64,000 nt of DNA from Nymphaea colorata (Eukaryota; Streptophyta; Magnoliopsida; Nymphaeales; Nymphaeaceae). This document shows positions 25,661 to 38,208 of this stretch, piece by piece (positions within the stretch are counted from its first letter, which is position 1; each line of letters opens with the position of its first letter). The stretch is from contig NC_045146.1 of NCBI RefSeq assembly GCF_008831285.2, positions 17,105,149-17,169,148 on the forward strand, written 5' to 3'. Made by a program: the position numbers and the translations under genes. The notes under the pieces were generated by a model that did not search any database, had not been told where the DNA came from, and saw only the letters and a program-made list of their open reading frames with translations.

Positions 25661-26911
25661 TTGGATGACACGAGGGAAACTAAATTTTTACTTTGTAAAC
25701 ATGGTTTTTGTTTGGATTCTAATATGGTATAGGCTTTTCTTCATTCACATCCATATCCGTCCGGTACATCAGATATGGTAAAGGGTACATCGAATTTGAA
25801 TCCGTTGCATTGACATGCCAAAGCGTATGCCATGTCTCAGCAAAGAACTGGTGAGCATTCTCAGCGCCATCCTAATTGGATCTAGCTATGATCCAAATCC
25901 AGTACATAAGAAGCAAAGCCCACAGATGTGAATTCAGGATGCAAAACTGGATTCTTTAAGCAACAGGTGCAAACTTAAGAATGAAGAGACCACCAGCTTA
26001 CAATTCTCTCTCCTTTTGTAAAACTGAATCCCATTAACTTCCATCTGTTTGAAGATCGCAAGCATCGCACATGGCCGAAAAGCAACCTGGAAATTTAAAA
26101 GAGATGAGATTTGACCAAAATTTCAACCTAACAATATTAGTTGTGTTATTTGAGAAATGCTTGCATAGCGTCGTATTTATTAAATCTGATTTCAGATCTA
26201 AACCAGCCACTGATCTGGGAGCAGTGGCATCCTTGCCTAGAAACTTGATGAACAACTAGCTGACTGAAGTAGATATATTTATCTGGATTTCTGCCATGTA
26301 AAGGATCCATCTAACTACTGTACATATAAGATGTCATAACTTCTTGCTGTGTTGTTGCCTGCAGTTGGTCTATTCACTCCCTTGCAGTTGGTAAGTGATA
26401 TATGTACTCTCTCTCTCTCTCTAAAACTTCCACAAAAATTGACAAATGTACTTAGAATCGATCTAACTCATGTTATAGCGCATATATATGACCTCGACAT
26501 GTCTTCCTCATGAAACTCGCAAAATTTTAATTTAATTGCCCAAAGGATTGAAGCAATCCCCTCATCTCCTATCCCCAAATCCTTTTAGGTTAGGATCTGC
26601 TCATTCTAAAACTCATGTGTGCGTGTGCGTGTGTGTTGTGTATAACTCATATGTGTTTGTATACTAATATGAGTTAAAAAAACATAGCAGATCCTAACTT
26701 AAATGAGAGAGAGGACGAGGGAGTCATAACAATAGACAAATGACTCCACATTTTTCTGTTTTTCATAGAAGTAGCCTGTCAGACGTAATCTACGTAATTG
26801 ATTTTACGTAATTCAACACTCCGTTTTTGCAAGCACAAGGTACAAATATATTTTTATAAGACTTTAATATCGACATATGTCATGTATGTTATAACATTGT
26901 TACATGAAAGG

Positions 26912-27034
26912 TATATGTACGTTCTGAAAGCAAGACCGATAGTTACATGGAGGCGTGTCTCGTGAGCAGTCATCCATCGTTATCATGCCCACCACCCGTT
27001 TGCTATATGTACGTTCTGAAAGCAAGACCGATAG
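26912..27034. repeat. Pair of perfect 31-bp direct repeats
   Basis: An identical 31-base sequence beginning TATATGTACGTTCTGAAAGC occurs at 26912-26942 and 27004-27034, separated by 61 bases. It is too long for a usual transposon target duplication, so a local duplication of about 92 bases followed by divergence or insertion is more likely. Confidence 0.85.
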
Positions 27035-29104
27035 GGAACAACCAGGCCATGAAGCTCCGGACTGTGGCATACAACGGGTATGGATTCGGGTTGGACCTAG
27101 CTTCTCTTAATTCGACTCAGCTAGATGTTATGAAAGTGGATTCCGGACTTCCAGTTCAAAATTTATCTCCGACCTATGGTTTGGAATCGAATCCAAATCT
27201 GACTAGAATAAAATTTGCCGTTCATGTGCAATTAATGACGTTGGATCTTTATCAAAATTTTGAATCCGACTAGTAACGGGATCATGTTTTGTTTATCAGT
27301 CCGGCTAAACTCTTTCTAAACCGGATCTTTGATCGGACGAATTCGATTCCATTCGTATACATAATTTTGCTTATCTACCGACGAACTGTCCGTGTTTAGG
27401 GCGGTGGGTCCAAGTTGGACAGGCACCCACCATCCCGTGTAAGTGTAGGATAAGGTATGATTGGTCAGTCGCCGATATTCTCCGTTAGTCCAGCCTAGAT
27501 TTGGTCAGGCCTGGAGCTTATCATCTTGATAATGGACGTAGCAGCTCTCGCTGAAGCTCATTTATGGTCAGCTCATGCATTCATGAAGAACATATTAAGG
27601 TAAATATCCAACAGTTTTATTCATACACATGCCCATGCGGTACGAATTACTAAGAACTGGGTTGAGTTGTACAGGAACATAAGCTTTTTATATTTTAGTA
27701 TGTTTGATTTCAAATAGTTCATTTTTCTGTTTTAAATGGTTTATTTTTTTTGCTTATCGAATGTAGTATAGCTGGTGAGTTGTGAAAATTTGGTCATCAG
27801 TTTGATTTTCATAAGTGGTAGTCATTTGTACTGCAAACGGTTGATGCATGACATTTTCTGCTCTTCACTCGAGACCAAAAGCAACTCTTAACCATGATAT
27901 TAGGCATGATATTAAGCAGGATAAGAAAAAAAGGGGAAGGTTCAGCCTTTTACTACATTTCCTTTCCATGGAAACACAACTATCTCCGTGATACTACATT
28001 TTCCTCTCATGGAAACACAACTGGCTAAATTTTCTTTTCCTTTGCTTTGAGCCAGTAAGTTCTATTCATCTAGTCAAAGCGTTATTTACATCACGGGTTG
28101 ATAATTTCAAACCTTGCGGTATGGCAAACACCTTATGTGTCAGCCTTAAAATCATCCAAAGGGATGCAGAGATCATTTAGAAAGTAAAATGTATAAAGAA
28201 TCAAAATGTGAATAAAAAAAAACTCGCAATGTATTTTTCTTGAAAACCTTGTACATCATGAGTAATGAGTAAGGTAAGAAAAAAAATAGTTTCAACTTGC
28301 TTACGTGAGGTTGGTCGAAGCCACTTATAAGATTATACTGCCCACTACCCAATACAAGGAATTTCATTGCATACACTTGAAACTGGATTGAAGGGTCTTT
28401 TGTCACAGGTGAACACTCAAGCCTAAACTAAAACTCAACACAAACCAAAGACTCAACATAAACAAAAAAAGTATGTAACAAAGCAAAGGACTACCCAAAC
28501 TCTAAACACAAGGAAACAATTTAAGCGATTGGATTCATTGAAGTCCTTAAATCTAGAAACTAAAGAGTTCCAAAACTACAGCGATGCGTTTCCGTGGGAT
28601 CACGGTTTCACTTTGTTTTTCACCGTTCAAAGAGAATTACGCCATGCGAACGAGCATATTCTACCAATATGCTAGCTACATTTGCAGAAGCAGAGAATTC
28701 TTAAACGAGAAAAGAACGAAGATAGGTTTTTCGTGACTCATAAGAACGATTACCATCATCATCATCAGAAGAAGAAAACTGTCACAGGCCACAGAAGAAA
28801 AATCAATCAAAAGCGCCTGGCCTTTTTCTTGACACTCACCAATCACCATCGGGTGAGCGAACTCCACAGGATTAATTCTTCCATCTACAGCCTCATGGTT
28901 CCTTCAATCAATCCCTGATCAGTGGCTGATAAAACAAGTTGCAGTGGGCCTCACACCACGCTACAGAAACGAAACAATGGCCGTCGGTTTTCTCTGCTCA
29001 CCCGGTTAATTTTTGTCAGTCCCCTTATTTTATACGGCTCTGGGGAGGGCTTTAATTGCGATCTTGTTTCTATCCCATGCAAGAAGACACGTCTCGTTAT
29101 CACA

Positions 29105-29110
29105 CACGTG
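29105..29110. promoter_or_regulatory. G-box (CACGTG) upstream of the aldolase gene
   Basis: A palindromic CACGTG with flanking ACACGTGTC lies 192 bases upstream of the aldolase start codon. G-boxes bind bZIP and bHLH factors and are common in promoters of light-regulated plastid-protein genes. The role here is inferred from position only. Confidence 0.45.
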
Positions 29111-29185
29111 TCAGCAGGAGATTGATGGGATGATATGAACCTCAAAATCGCCACCCATGGAGTTTCGAGCAGTCCCTGGAAAGTG

Positions 29186-29190
29186 TATAT
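29186..29190 (+). promoter_or_regulatory. Candidate TATA box of the aldolase gene
   Basis: TGTATATCA about 107 bases before the ATG would place the transcription start near 29220 and keep the G-box upstream of it. A second candidate, TTATTTTATAC near 29025-29034, would instead put the G-box in the leader. The choice is not settled by the sequence. Confidence 0.3.
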
Positions 29191-29296
29191 CAAGAATGGA
29201 GAGCGAAGGAGGAGCAGGAGCAGCGGGTGAGGCAGCCATTGTAGCTGTTTGAGCTAAGAAGAAGGCCGGAGACAGAGAGCGGAGTAACCGGAGGAA

Positions 29297-32091
29297 ATGG
29301 CGAGCGCATCTCTCCTCAAGTCGTCCCCCGTGCTGGACAAGTCAGAGTTCTTGAAGGGGCAGTCCCTGCTGCGCTCCTCCACCGCCAGTTTCAGGGCGAA
29401 CACCGCCTCCCCTTCCACGCTTGTCGTCCGCGCCGCTTCTTCCTACGCTGATGAGCTCATCAAGACCGCGGTACCATTTCGCCTCTCTCTCCCTCTCCCT
29501 CTCCTTTCCACACCATGCAATCGGTTAACTTTGGCCTTTGCATCGAGAAGTTAGTACTAAAAATGTGTCGCTTGCCTTTCCAACATAATAAGACTCTCTT
29601 TAGATTCTAAACAGGATTTGCTACAATATGCAGTATATTAATGATATCAATAAGAATAATTAACAATAGAAACTTCGATTGTAACATTAATAGTGGTATT
29701 TGTGATTATTAATTGTTTCAACAGTGATAGCTCTGTGCTGCACTCCTGTAATAGATAGCTGACTCTTCGTCATCTGATTACATCTGAACAACCGAACAAC
29801 GTCCAAGATGTGCTTCAGTTATGAATTAAATCTTGTATTTCCGTAACCAGTCGACGAAGATTAAGTATTGAAAGCTCAATAGCCAAAACGGTGTATTATT
29901 TGTTTAAGGGAAATAGATTTTAGAGGTGACTGATGTTAAAAGGATAGTGCTGATTAATGGTGCGTTGCAGAAAACCGTAGCGTCGCCTGGGCGCGGGATA
30001 CTGGCCATGGACGAGTCGAACGCGACGTGCGGGAAGAGGCTGGCCTCCATCGGGCTGGAGAACACGGAGGCCAACCGCCAGGCCTACCGCACTCTGCTCG
30101 TCTCCGCCCCTGGCCTCGGCCAGTACATCTCTGGAGCCATCCTCTTCGAGGAGACGCTTTACCAGTCCACCACCGAGGGCCAGAAGATGGTCGACGTTCT
30201 CGTCTCCCAGAACATCGTCCCCGGCATCAAAGTCGACAAGGTATTATCTCAATCTATGAACCAAGTGATCTTCTGCTACCTTATCCTGTGATGATGGTGA
30301 TGTCGATGACATGGTGACCAGCACCATGTATAGTACTATGACGTATGTCGGCCATTCTTACGTGGTATGGTTTTACCATACAGGGTTTGGTGCCTCTTGC
30401 TGGCTCAAACGATGAATCATGGTGCCAAGGTCTTGATGGTCTGGCCTCTCGTTCTGCCGCATACTATCAGCAGGGTGCTCGCTTTGCCAAATGGTAACTA
30501 TCTTGTCCATTTCATGCGTTAGATTGTTCTTCTTGTTTGTGCCCAATCATCCGTCTGCAACCACAGTCTGCGTCAAACATGGCAAGCCTTCTACTCTTGG
30601 CATATATTGATTGCTAGGATCCCGCACTTGTTTTGATAAAGAGAACTTCAGGTCCCACTGATCAATTCGTTGCTGGTGGACCACAAAAGTAGGAGGGTAG
30701 GTTGACATCATCATGAGTCACTCTCATCGCTATCTACATCTGATGAGGATGAGCTAAAGAAAGAACATCCGAGTAGAATTTGCCTTTTAGTATCAATAAT
30801 GGCATTGATCTTCCTGACTTCAAGTAGGAGTTTTGAATTCAATGTATGAAAGTTTGACTGTGCTATGGGTTGGACAGCAAGCTTCAGCATGTTCAAGTTT
30901 ATGCCTACAGAATATAAAATACGTAAGAGCAACTCAATGTATAAAAAGAAATTGAAGGTCTCTTCGGTGATTTTTCATTTTCTACTGTCACTGGGTCTGC
31001 TAACACCACTTGTTTGGACTTTCTTATTCCCTAGAAAGCAACTTACTGTTAATGAGACTAACTACAATTCCGAAACAGGCGTACTGTTGTGAGCATTCCA
31101 AATGGACCATCTGCCCTGGCTGTTAAGGAGGCTGCTTGGGGCCTTGCTCGTTATGCTGCAATCTCCCAAGTGAGTGCAATTCAAAAATCACAATTCACAC
31201 GGCAGAAGCTTTTTCTCAGATTCACTAGTCTTAGAAGCTTCAAGCGACAACCTTTCGAACTGCTGTTTTTCTAACTCGTGGTTTTTTTTTAATTTACAAA
31301 CAGGACAATGGTTTGGTTCCCATTGTTGAGCCAGAGATTCTGTTGGATGGTGACCATGGCATTGACAGGACCTTTGAAGTGGCCAAGAAGGTTTGGGCAG
31401 AGGTCTTCTTCTATTTGGCTGAGAACAATGTCATGTTTGAGGGTATCCTCTTGAAGCCTAGCATGGTCACCCCTGGTGCAGAGTGCAAGGACAAGGCGAC
31501 CCCTGAGCAAGTTGCTGCTTACACCCTGAAACTCCTCCACAACCGCATCCCCCCTGCTGTTCCAGGCATTATGGTATCAATTAACATCTCTCCTCCCTTC
31601 TTAATTGCTTCTGTGTTAATTCTAATTTTAAACAGGAAGATACCATCTTCTTTTATAAGGCTGTTTCTTTGGGAAACAATATATACTGAAAATTGACATA
31701 GGCAAGGAACCCATAATGCTGAACAGAGTAGGAAATGAATACATGTTTCATACTCTGTTCAAGCTCATGCTCTGAAAAGCTAACATGTGCATCTATGTAT
31801 TTGAACGTACAGTTCTTGTCTGGGGGACAATCTGAAGTAGAGGCTACCCTCAACCTGAACGCCATGAACCAGGGTCCCAACCCATGGCATGTGTCGTTCT
31901 CATATGCAAGAGCCCTCCAGAACACTTGCCTCAAAACATGGGGTGGCAGACCAGAGAATGTTAAGGCAGCACAGGATGCACTTCTCCTGAGGGCCAAGGC
32001 CAACTCCCTTGCTCAGCTCGGAAAATACACTGGTGAGGGAGAGTCAGAGGAATCTAAGCAGGGCATGTTTGTCAAGGGCTATGTTTACTGA
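29297..32091 (+). CDS. FBA: Fructose-bisphosphate aldolase class I, chloroplastic
   Basis: Interconverts fructose 1,6-bisphosphate with dihydroxyacetone phosphate and glyceraldehyde 3-phosphate in the plastid, serving the Calvin cycle (and sedoheptulose 1,7-bisphosphate synthesis). Exons are 29297-29470, 29971-30240, 30384-30493, 31079-31169, 31304-31573 and 31813-32091. All introns are GT-AG and the product is 397 aa. Residues 1 to about 46 are Ser/Ala/Thr-rich and end V-V-R-A, a typical chloroplast transit peptide. The aldolase fold follows, with [16 protein letters not shown] in exon 2, [11 protein letters not shown] in exon 5 and the Schiff-base lysine K266 in G-I-L-L-K-P-S-M. The C-terminus ends in Y, as in the family. 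Exon 2 is markedly GC-rich, and exons 5-6 are less so. Length and motifs indicate a full, functional plastid isoform. Confidence 0.97.
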
Positions 32092-32274
32092 AGCAAAATT
32101 CTATGTTCTTAAGTCTACTGTTCCGTGGAGTAGCTTCTGCTGCTTGCTTTGGTGCATGCAGCGTGTATACAATTGCCCTTTTCTTTGCGTTTCCAGCCTA
32201 GTGGGGACTAAATACTCATGTAGTCTGTTTTTTACTATTATTTGCTTAGTCCCTTCATTTTTTTGCTTTACTGC

Positions 32275-32300
32275 ACTCTCTCTCTCTCTCTCTCTCTCTC
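32275..32300. repeat. (CT)n microsatellite
   Basis: Uninterrupted CT/TC run about 185 bases past the aldolase stop codon, probably in or just after the 3' UTR. Confidence 0.9.
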
Positions 32301-32947
32301 AAAGAAAAAATGGATGCTACAAGTAGAGGAAACCTTACTCTCATCTGGCGTCTCTATATCTGCCTCTAAAACACCAGATAAGAAATTCCTTTTCTCACAC
32401 TTGCGTTGCAGGTCTAAACACGCTTTGAAGCAGATATATTGTTTACAGTGTTGGTGAAGAATGAAAATATAAAATACAGTTATCCCATTAAATTTTTTCT
32501 ATTTGGATTGGCAACCTGGGAATACATGGACAGTTGCCAGATTGTGTTAACAGAAACGTGCACCTAGGTGTTAAATTCTCGACCTTCTTCAACTTAATGG
32601 GCTTAGGTTCGGCCCCAGACAAGTGGCAGAGACAGAGTTCTGCCAGCTTCTTGTTCTTAATTCTGAAAATTGATCTCTTGTTTGGGAGTTTCCTCGTATA
32701 GGCGACACTTTTGCTAACACAGTAGTCATGTCTAACTTCACCAAGTCAATTCAATAAAATGACGGAAGTAAATTCCTTTTTTTCCTTGAGAATGCAGAAG
32801 CCTTCTTTCATCTTGAAAGAACATGCCCACCTTGACCTAGATGTGGCGTGGCTTCGGGTCCCTTGTTTGGTAGTTCTGACTTCTAAGCTAGAGTTCGATT
32901 CAAGCTGAGAAATTGCAAGATACAGAAGTAGTGAAATTAAGGGCGTG

Positions 32948-33057
32948 AATTATGGGGGAAACAGTCGGAGAAAGATATTCTTTCTGAACTGTAAGCTCCT
33001 TAAATTATGGGGGAAACGGTCGGAGAAAGATATTCTTTCTGAACCGTAAGCTCCTTA
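32948..33057. repeat. Perfect-period 55-bp tandem duplication
   Basis: Copies at 32948-33002 and 33003-33057 begin AATTATGGGGGAAAC and differ at only two positions (A/G and T/C). The near identity suggests a recent duplication. Confidence 0.95.
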
Positions 33058-33568
33058 CTCACACCCTCTACCATTTCTCCACTCAGGTACCAGCAAAAAG
33101 GCAGGGTGAAAGGCCGATGGATAAGCCACATGTTCAACATCCTTTCATAATTTATGTCTCTTCCAACTTCATGGTGGGAAGATGAATTCAAAATTAAAGG
33201 AAAAGAAGAGGAACTTAAAAGAGAATATGAATGAAGAACTTTTGGAGAAATTAATATGTCAAACTATTAGAACTATAGAGCGAATACAGAACAAAAGAAG
33301 CTTGTTGAGTTGATACAAAGAACAATGGTGGCAAAAGTTTGTAGAGGGAATTTCAAATCTGCAAATGCGGAGACAAATGAACCAAGGCGATGTCTCAACT
33401 ACACTTACATGATCGTGAACCAGCATGATCTAAAAGGCTATCCTGATCATATCATGGTCAAGTTCCTCATCTTGGTGCCCAATTTAGCTGCTACGAGATG
33501 CTTCAGCGACAGCTCCGGGAGACTTACCTGCAGAAGCTACGGTCATTACTAAACTGCATTTTAACATA

Positions 33569-33620
<52 letters not shown>
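33569..33620. repeat. Compound (CT)n(AT)n microsatellite
   Basis: About 24 bases of CT repeat followed directly by about 28 bases of AT repeat. It lies 40 bases downstream of the glyoxalase-like stop codon, so probably in that gene's 3' UTR. Confidence 0.95.
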
Positions 33621-33622
<2 letters not shown>

Positions 33623-33659
33623 AACACCTAATAGAGCGTAGAATAATCAAGGGCTACGC

Positions 33660-34636
33660 TTACCGCTGCTTGTCAGTTGTGGCAGAGAAAGAAGGGCAAG
33701 CCGAAAGTGGTAGAACTGGGAGCTTGACGCAGTTACAGATCTCTATGATGTAGCCATCCGGGTCATGAAAGAAGATTTGGTCGATTTTTATTCTTCCGTC
33801 CTCTACCGATGCTGTCACGTACTCCATTCTTGCCTCCTCCAACTTCTTCTTCACTAATTCAAAGTCTTCACACTGCAAAAAATAATGACACAGCATACCT
33901 TAAGGGCATGACAAGTTTGCACTCACTTTAGCTGATTTATTCTCTGCTTTGATTATCAAATTAAGATCCAAGGTGCAGTATGGCGGGTTTTTTGTCTGCC
34001 AAAATCTTTTTTTAACCAAATCTAATAAAATAATACGGATTCCTGCATGTACAAGGATAAATACTATATGATAGACATGGACTTGCTGCATTTTCGATGT
34101 AGATCGGATAAAGCTCGAAGATGGTTGATGACAACTGATGTCAGTAATGTCATCACAATCATTGACATGACATGTCTATCTGTGATACACATGCACGCCC
34201 CTCACTATGCTAAACATGCACTTCATTATGGAGAGCAATTGCCGAACTATAGGATTAGTAGCTAGATGATACTGCTTCTTAATTACTTGGAATGAGAAGT
34301 GATTGCTTTTAGGATTGATAACTCCAGACTTCATAACCATGTCGTTGGCAGAGCTGCACTGCAACAAATGAATTCCTATGCCATAATTGAACAACCTGCA
34401 GTAAGGGAAAAAATAAGTACGAAGAACGAAGTAGAGATGGTACTCTGCATCACAGTAAACAACTACCATGCTCCCTCGAAATCGAATGAAGAAGGGCGCT
34501 TGATTAGAGCGAAACCCAACACGTCCTGGTAGAATTTGGTGGAATCCTTTACAGATCTGCAGAGAATGGAGACATGATTAAGGGAGACCAGTGGCAAGGT
34601 TGAGGCAGCTGGCAACTCTTTCTCTTTGGAGGCCAT
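33660..34636 (-). CDS. Glyoxalase I / VOC-superfamily protein
   Basis: A small single-domain vicinal-oxygen-chelate protein of the plant group usually annotated as lactoylglutathione lyase or glyoxalase-I-like; its real substrate is uncertain. Three exons, 34467-34636, 34287-34395 and 33660-33872, join with correct phase (a Trp codon spans intron 1) to give 163 aa. The VOC fold covers about residues 17-143, with L-N-H-V-S-I-L-C-R-S (His21), F-Y-Q-D-V-L-G-F, L-F-N-Y-G-I-G-I-H-L-L, and F-F-H-D-P-D-G-Y-I-I-E-I-C-N-C (E137) near the end. His21 and Glu137 occupy positions used for metal binding in the superfamily. No signal or transit peptide is seen, so it is probably cytosolic. Detoxification of methylglyoxal is possible, but this plant subgroup is not proven to be catalytically active. 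Confidence 0.92.
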
Positions 34637-37600
34637 AACCAAAATCCTGTTGACCTTAGATGTTCTAGATTAGGGATGAGAGAGATGTGTGTGTGTGTAG
34701 ATTGATGAATGCAGAAAGAAATGAGAGATATCCAAGGTAATTATAAGAATTTCAGAGAAAGAGAGTGAGAGTCTGACCTGTCTCTGCCTTGTTTCCGTCG
34801 ACAAGTCCGGGTGTAGGACTGCACAAGTAATCCATGATGTTTGCTGGAAATGAGTCACCCATGTTATCTCCAAGAATACTATGACTAGGAAGAACGTGCA
34901 TCCACAAGGCGCCGCCAAACATTCATGAGGAAGTTTTCCATTTCCCTCAAACAGTAGGCATGCAACAGCTATAGGAGACTAAATTCAAATTATTCAGAAG
35001 ACGCGTGAAGAAACCAAATTCTTGCTGATCTTGGGAAAATAAAAAGCAAAAAAGAATGTTAGTATCATGACCTTCATGGCAGTCAATGGCTTCCCACGAT
35101 ATACAATGCAGGAATGAATGAAGAAGAAAAAGAGAAAGAAATTGCTTTTCTGATGCCTACTGGATGTCAGTTGAGGCCAAAGAGATATTCTTTATTGCTA
35201 GTCGCACATTTTTAAGGGATCGCCATCGACCCAGAACGGATGACAATCAACATGAAAATGGCACCCAATTCTAGTTTTAAAACTTGTAAAGGCAAAACGA
35301 ACCAGTTTCAATTGGATGCCTGAACCGACACCCATGCACTATATTCGCATTAATCAGCTCGCACGTAGGGCTGAGCCAACTCGGGCTCGACTTGAACTTG
35401 GCAACTTCAAGTTTACAAAGATACTCAAAACAATAAAAGAGTAGAGTTCTAGTTTCAGGAACTCGATTTGTTTATACTCAACTCGATTCGCAAAACGTTA
35501 CTCAATATAATATTGTCAAAACCGGTTCACTGAATCATTGGTTTTAACTTTCAAGGCAAAAACAAATTTTCACAAGTTACACGAGTTAACCCTAAACGAG
35601 TTAACTCCTAACGAGTTAAATGGGTTAAACGAGTCAAGTTTGAGTTCGATTTTGTGTAGTTGAGTCGAGCTAGAACTTGTATAAGGAGCTCAACTCGAGT
35701 TCGAGCCGAACTCGAGCTCGAGTTTTTTGAGCCGAGTAGAGCTCGAGGTGGCCAAGCTCGGGCTCGACTCGGCTCGTGTGGAACCCTACTCGCTCGTATC
35801 CGGATTTGTTAAGTCAGATTTAATTCGTGGTCCACATTCAGATTTGCGGCATTTCTAAAAAATCAGATTTACTTCAGATTTGGATCCAAAATCGAATCTA
35901 ATAAAGGATTTTGTTTCCATTTCCTCTAAGATCCATATACCTTGGGGCATTCTGCTGATGGGGTTCCAATACATATATTACAGAACTTTTGGATTTGATT
36001 AGGTTAGTGTAAGTTGTCCCTTTGTTGACTCAAATGATAATCCAGACCTAATGGAAGAATTTTGAATTTAGACATAATAAACCCAGTATGGAACTCATCA
36101 GTTGTACCTTCATTCAGAACTGAGTTTTGGCCAAGACTTCATTGGAACCTCCTGGGTAGAGTTTACCCCTAATTCCCTCTTCCGCATTGGTGGAACGATA
36201 GCCTGAACGATATTCTATCTGTTTCTTGGTCTTGAGATGAAGATCCTAAATTGAAGTCTGATCAGCCACATGCATCTTCTCTCATCACATTCCTCAATAC
36301 TGTGTGGTCTTTCCTGATAAATGATCTGCTAATTAACAAATTGTCTCTCAAAATGGGATTGGTTTTAGCATCACTCCATGGCACAAATTATTTTAAAAAA
36401 AAAAACAAAAAACAAGAAAATTTAATTTAAATTAGTGATTTGACAATGAACCACTAGCTAGCTGGATAATGGTTCGGCAGACGTCAGAGCCAGGATATTG
36501 GGAATTTGGCTTTTTTTCAGCTGGTGCTTGGTCAAAAAGTTCAACAGCTGGCCATATTTCTATCCGATTGGTGATTAATAGTAGTGACCCTCGCCGCTTC
36601 CAACCTGAAAACTGGTACGCAATTCGAGGAAATTCCTCTCTTTCCAGCAGGAATTATATTCACCTGGTATATCGTGGCTTGATTTGGTTTATGTTCACTT
36701 CGACTAAATTTCTGCTGTGAAGGGGACAGTTTCATCCAAATTCATCATCTACCCATTTTCACTTGACGGTGATTGTTGATGGTGTCTCTGCTTCGTTCTT
36801 CTGGTACTGTCATTAGTCAAGATCGTAAAGTCGTCCGAAATCCAAAGCTCATAACGTTGCTTAAAACAGATCATCTTAGATTTCTTCTCGTCCTCCAAGT
36901 ACCATCGCCGGTGAAGATGGCAAGCAGGCCGGTCTCAAATTCAACGTTCATTGCATGGCTTAGAACTGATCACCTTATAAAACAGATTCTGCGAGACTAT
37001 CGTTCTTGAAGTCTGTACAATATAAGGAACGACTGATGGCACGGAGAAGAGCAGTCTTTCTGATCCTAAATGTGGAACAGTAATGAAAATCATAGCAACT
37101 GCCCAGAAAGCTTGTATTTGGATGAAAGTTTGGGTTACTCTTCGGAGACTCCGTCCCGACTACTCTTTATGTACACTCTCGAACAGCCTCCCGACCTTCA
37201 AGAGTTGCGAGCTTCTCTTATTGGGCCTTGAGGATGGCTTGAACTATTACATTGTGATTCGAATTCTCCTGATCCTTCAGCCTTGTATACCGTTCTGGAT
37301 CAGCAAGGAAATAGAATTTGTTTGGCTTGGCAAGTAGTTCTGATATATTTCATGTGGTGTTAGTGATGAAAAACATGCCTCTAGATCTCGAAAGCACGTC
37401 AGTCTCCTACCCCATCCTGGGGCCTAGAAGACGTCAGGAATTAAATAACGCGACGATGCATAGCTTGGGGCTTATAAAAAGTTTCCTGAAGCTCCATACT
37501 ACATTGACAGGAGACCTGTAAGATAAGCCCCTTGTGCTGTTAGAAAATTAATTCAATGATTTTTTCTTTTCCAAGAAGAGTTGGGTTAAGTAGGTCATAA

Positions 37601-38208
37601 TTTACCAGTCTATGCCAACAGATGCACCTTCAGCGTCATCTCTTAACGTCCTTCAATTTGAAGCTCTGAATTCCAATTCCCCAAAGAGGTGGATGCAGAT
37701 TTTATGGACTTAGACCTCGGAACTTTGTTTTTCAAATGTAAAAAGCAGTTCTAAGATCACTTGTTTCTTCTTTTTGATTCTTGATTATTTAGATGCTATG
37801 AAGCCTGTACACGTGGAATTCTGATGTTAAGAACTACCCATAAAGATCACATATATGTATGAGTCAAATATCAGCATTGACTATAGAACGTCGCCTCTGT
37901 TTCCACATACTCTTCAAAATGATTTGGACGAACATCAGACCGGAGGGTGGTGTGAGCACAGCAGTGGCCAGTGATAGCATAACAAAGTCCCCAATTCTAG
38001 CGTTGAACGTTCCAATAAGCATGCATCATGTTCTACGATCCAATTTATGATGCATTTCAAATTTCCGCTGTTACGGTTACATTTATGAAAATTGAGAAAA
38101 AAAAGATTAAAAAACTTTTCAAGAAAAAAGATACAAAATCACAAAAACAATAAAAGAAGCAAGAAAGGAGATAAGAACGCTATATGGCTAACCACTATCT
38201 GCAGTTCC
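34637..38208. other. Intergenic region with a MITE, no supported gene
   Basis: Holds the upstream region of the glyoxalase-like gene, a hAT-type MITE (35366-35788), GGATC/GAATC-type degenerate repeats (35800-36065) and low-complexity A-rich sequence near 36390-36430. Short ORFs at 36469-36720, 36773-37009 and 37083-37337 show no known domain and no shared frame that would suggest one gene. Confidence 0.55.
35366..35788. mobile_element. Non-autonomous hAT-type MITE, 423 bp
   Basis: The left end begins TAGGGCTGAGCC and the right end, reverse-complemented, begins TAGGGTTCCACAC. Both run into GAGC/CTCGAC-rich arms typical of a widespread plant hAT MITE type. The element is flanked by 8-bp direct repeats CTCGCACG (35358-35365) and CTCGCTCG (35789-35796), seven of eight identical, as expected for hAT insertion. 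The interior has AGTTCGAG/CTCGAG inverted arrays and no coding capacity. Confidence 0.7.

Larger units (their letters stand above)
16093..28970. other. Long intergenic region, no supported gene
   Basis: About 12.9 kb of AT-rich sequence with no ORF carrying a recognisable domain. It holds GAATC/GGATC-rich dispersed repeat stretches (16741-16995, 27040-27480), (AT)n tracts (17157-17198, 22643-22676), a possible 151-bp inverted-repeat element (18968-19118), a possible MITE (20124-20231), a hairpin-rich block (25562-25660), a SINE (25065-25310) and direct repeats at 23560-23738 and 26912-27034. The 108-codon ORF at 26947-27273 lies within the dispersed repeat and looks fortuitous. Confidence 0.6.
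32092..33659. other. 3' flank of aldolase to 3' flank of the glyoxalase-like gene
   Basis: The two genes converge here. The stretch holds the aldolase 3' UTR region, a (CT)n tract (32275-32300), a 55-bp tandem duplication (32948-33057) and a CT/AT compound repeat just past the glyoxalase-like stop codon. The 80-codon plus-strand ORF at 33310-33552 matches nothing I recognise. Confidence 0.6.

Noticed and set aside
26947-27273. 108-codon plus-strand ORF
   Set aside because: It lies in the GAATC/GGATC-type dispersed repeat, spans one of the 31-bp direct repeats and has no recognisable domain.
34670-34918. Signal-peptide-like 82-codon minus-strand ORF upstream of the glyoxalase-like gene
   Set aside because: The VOC protein is complete from 34636, and this ORF contains a microsatellite-derived tail; it is more likely leader or promoter sequence.
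36469-37521. Cluster of plus-strand ORFs that might form one gene
   Set aside because: Frames differ, no splice-linked product resembles a known family, and composition is not coding-like.
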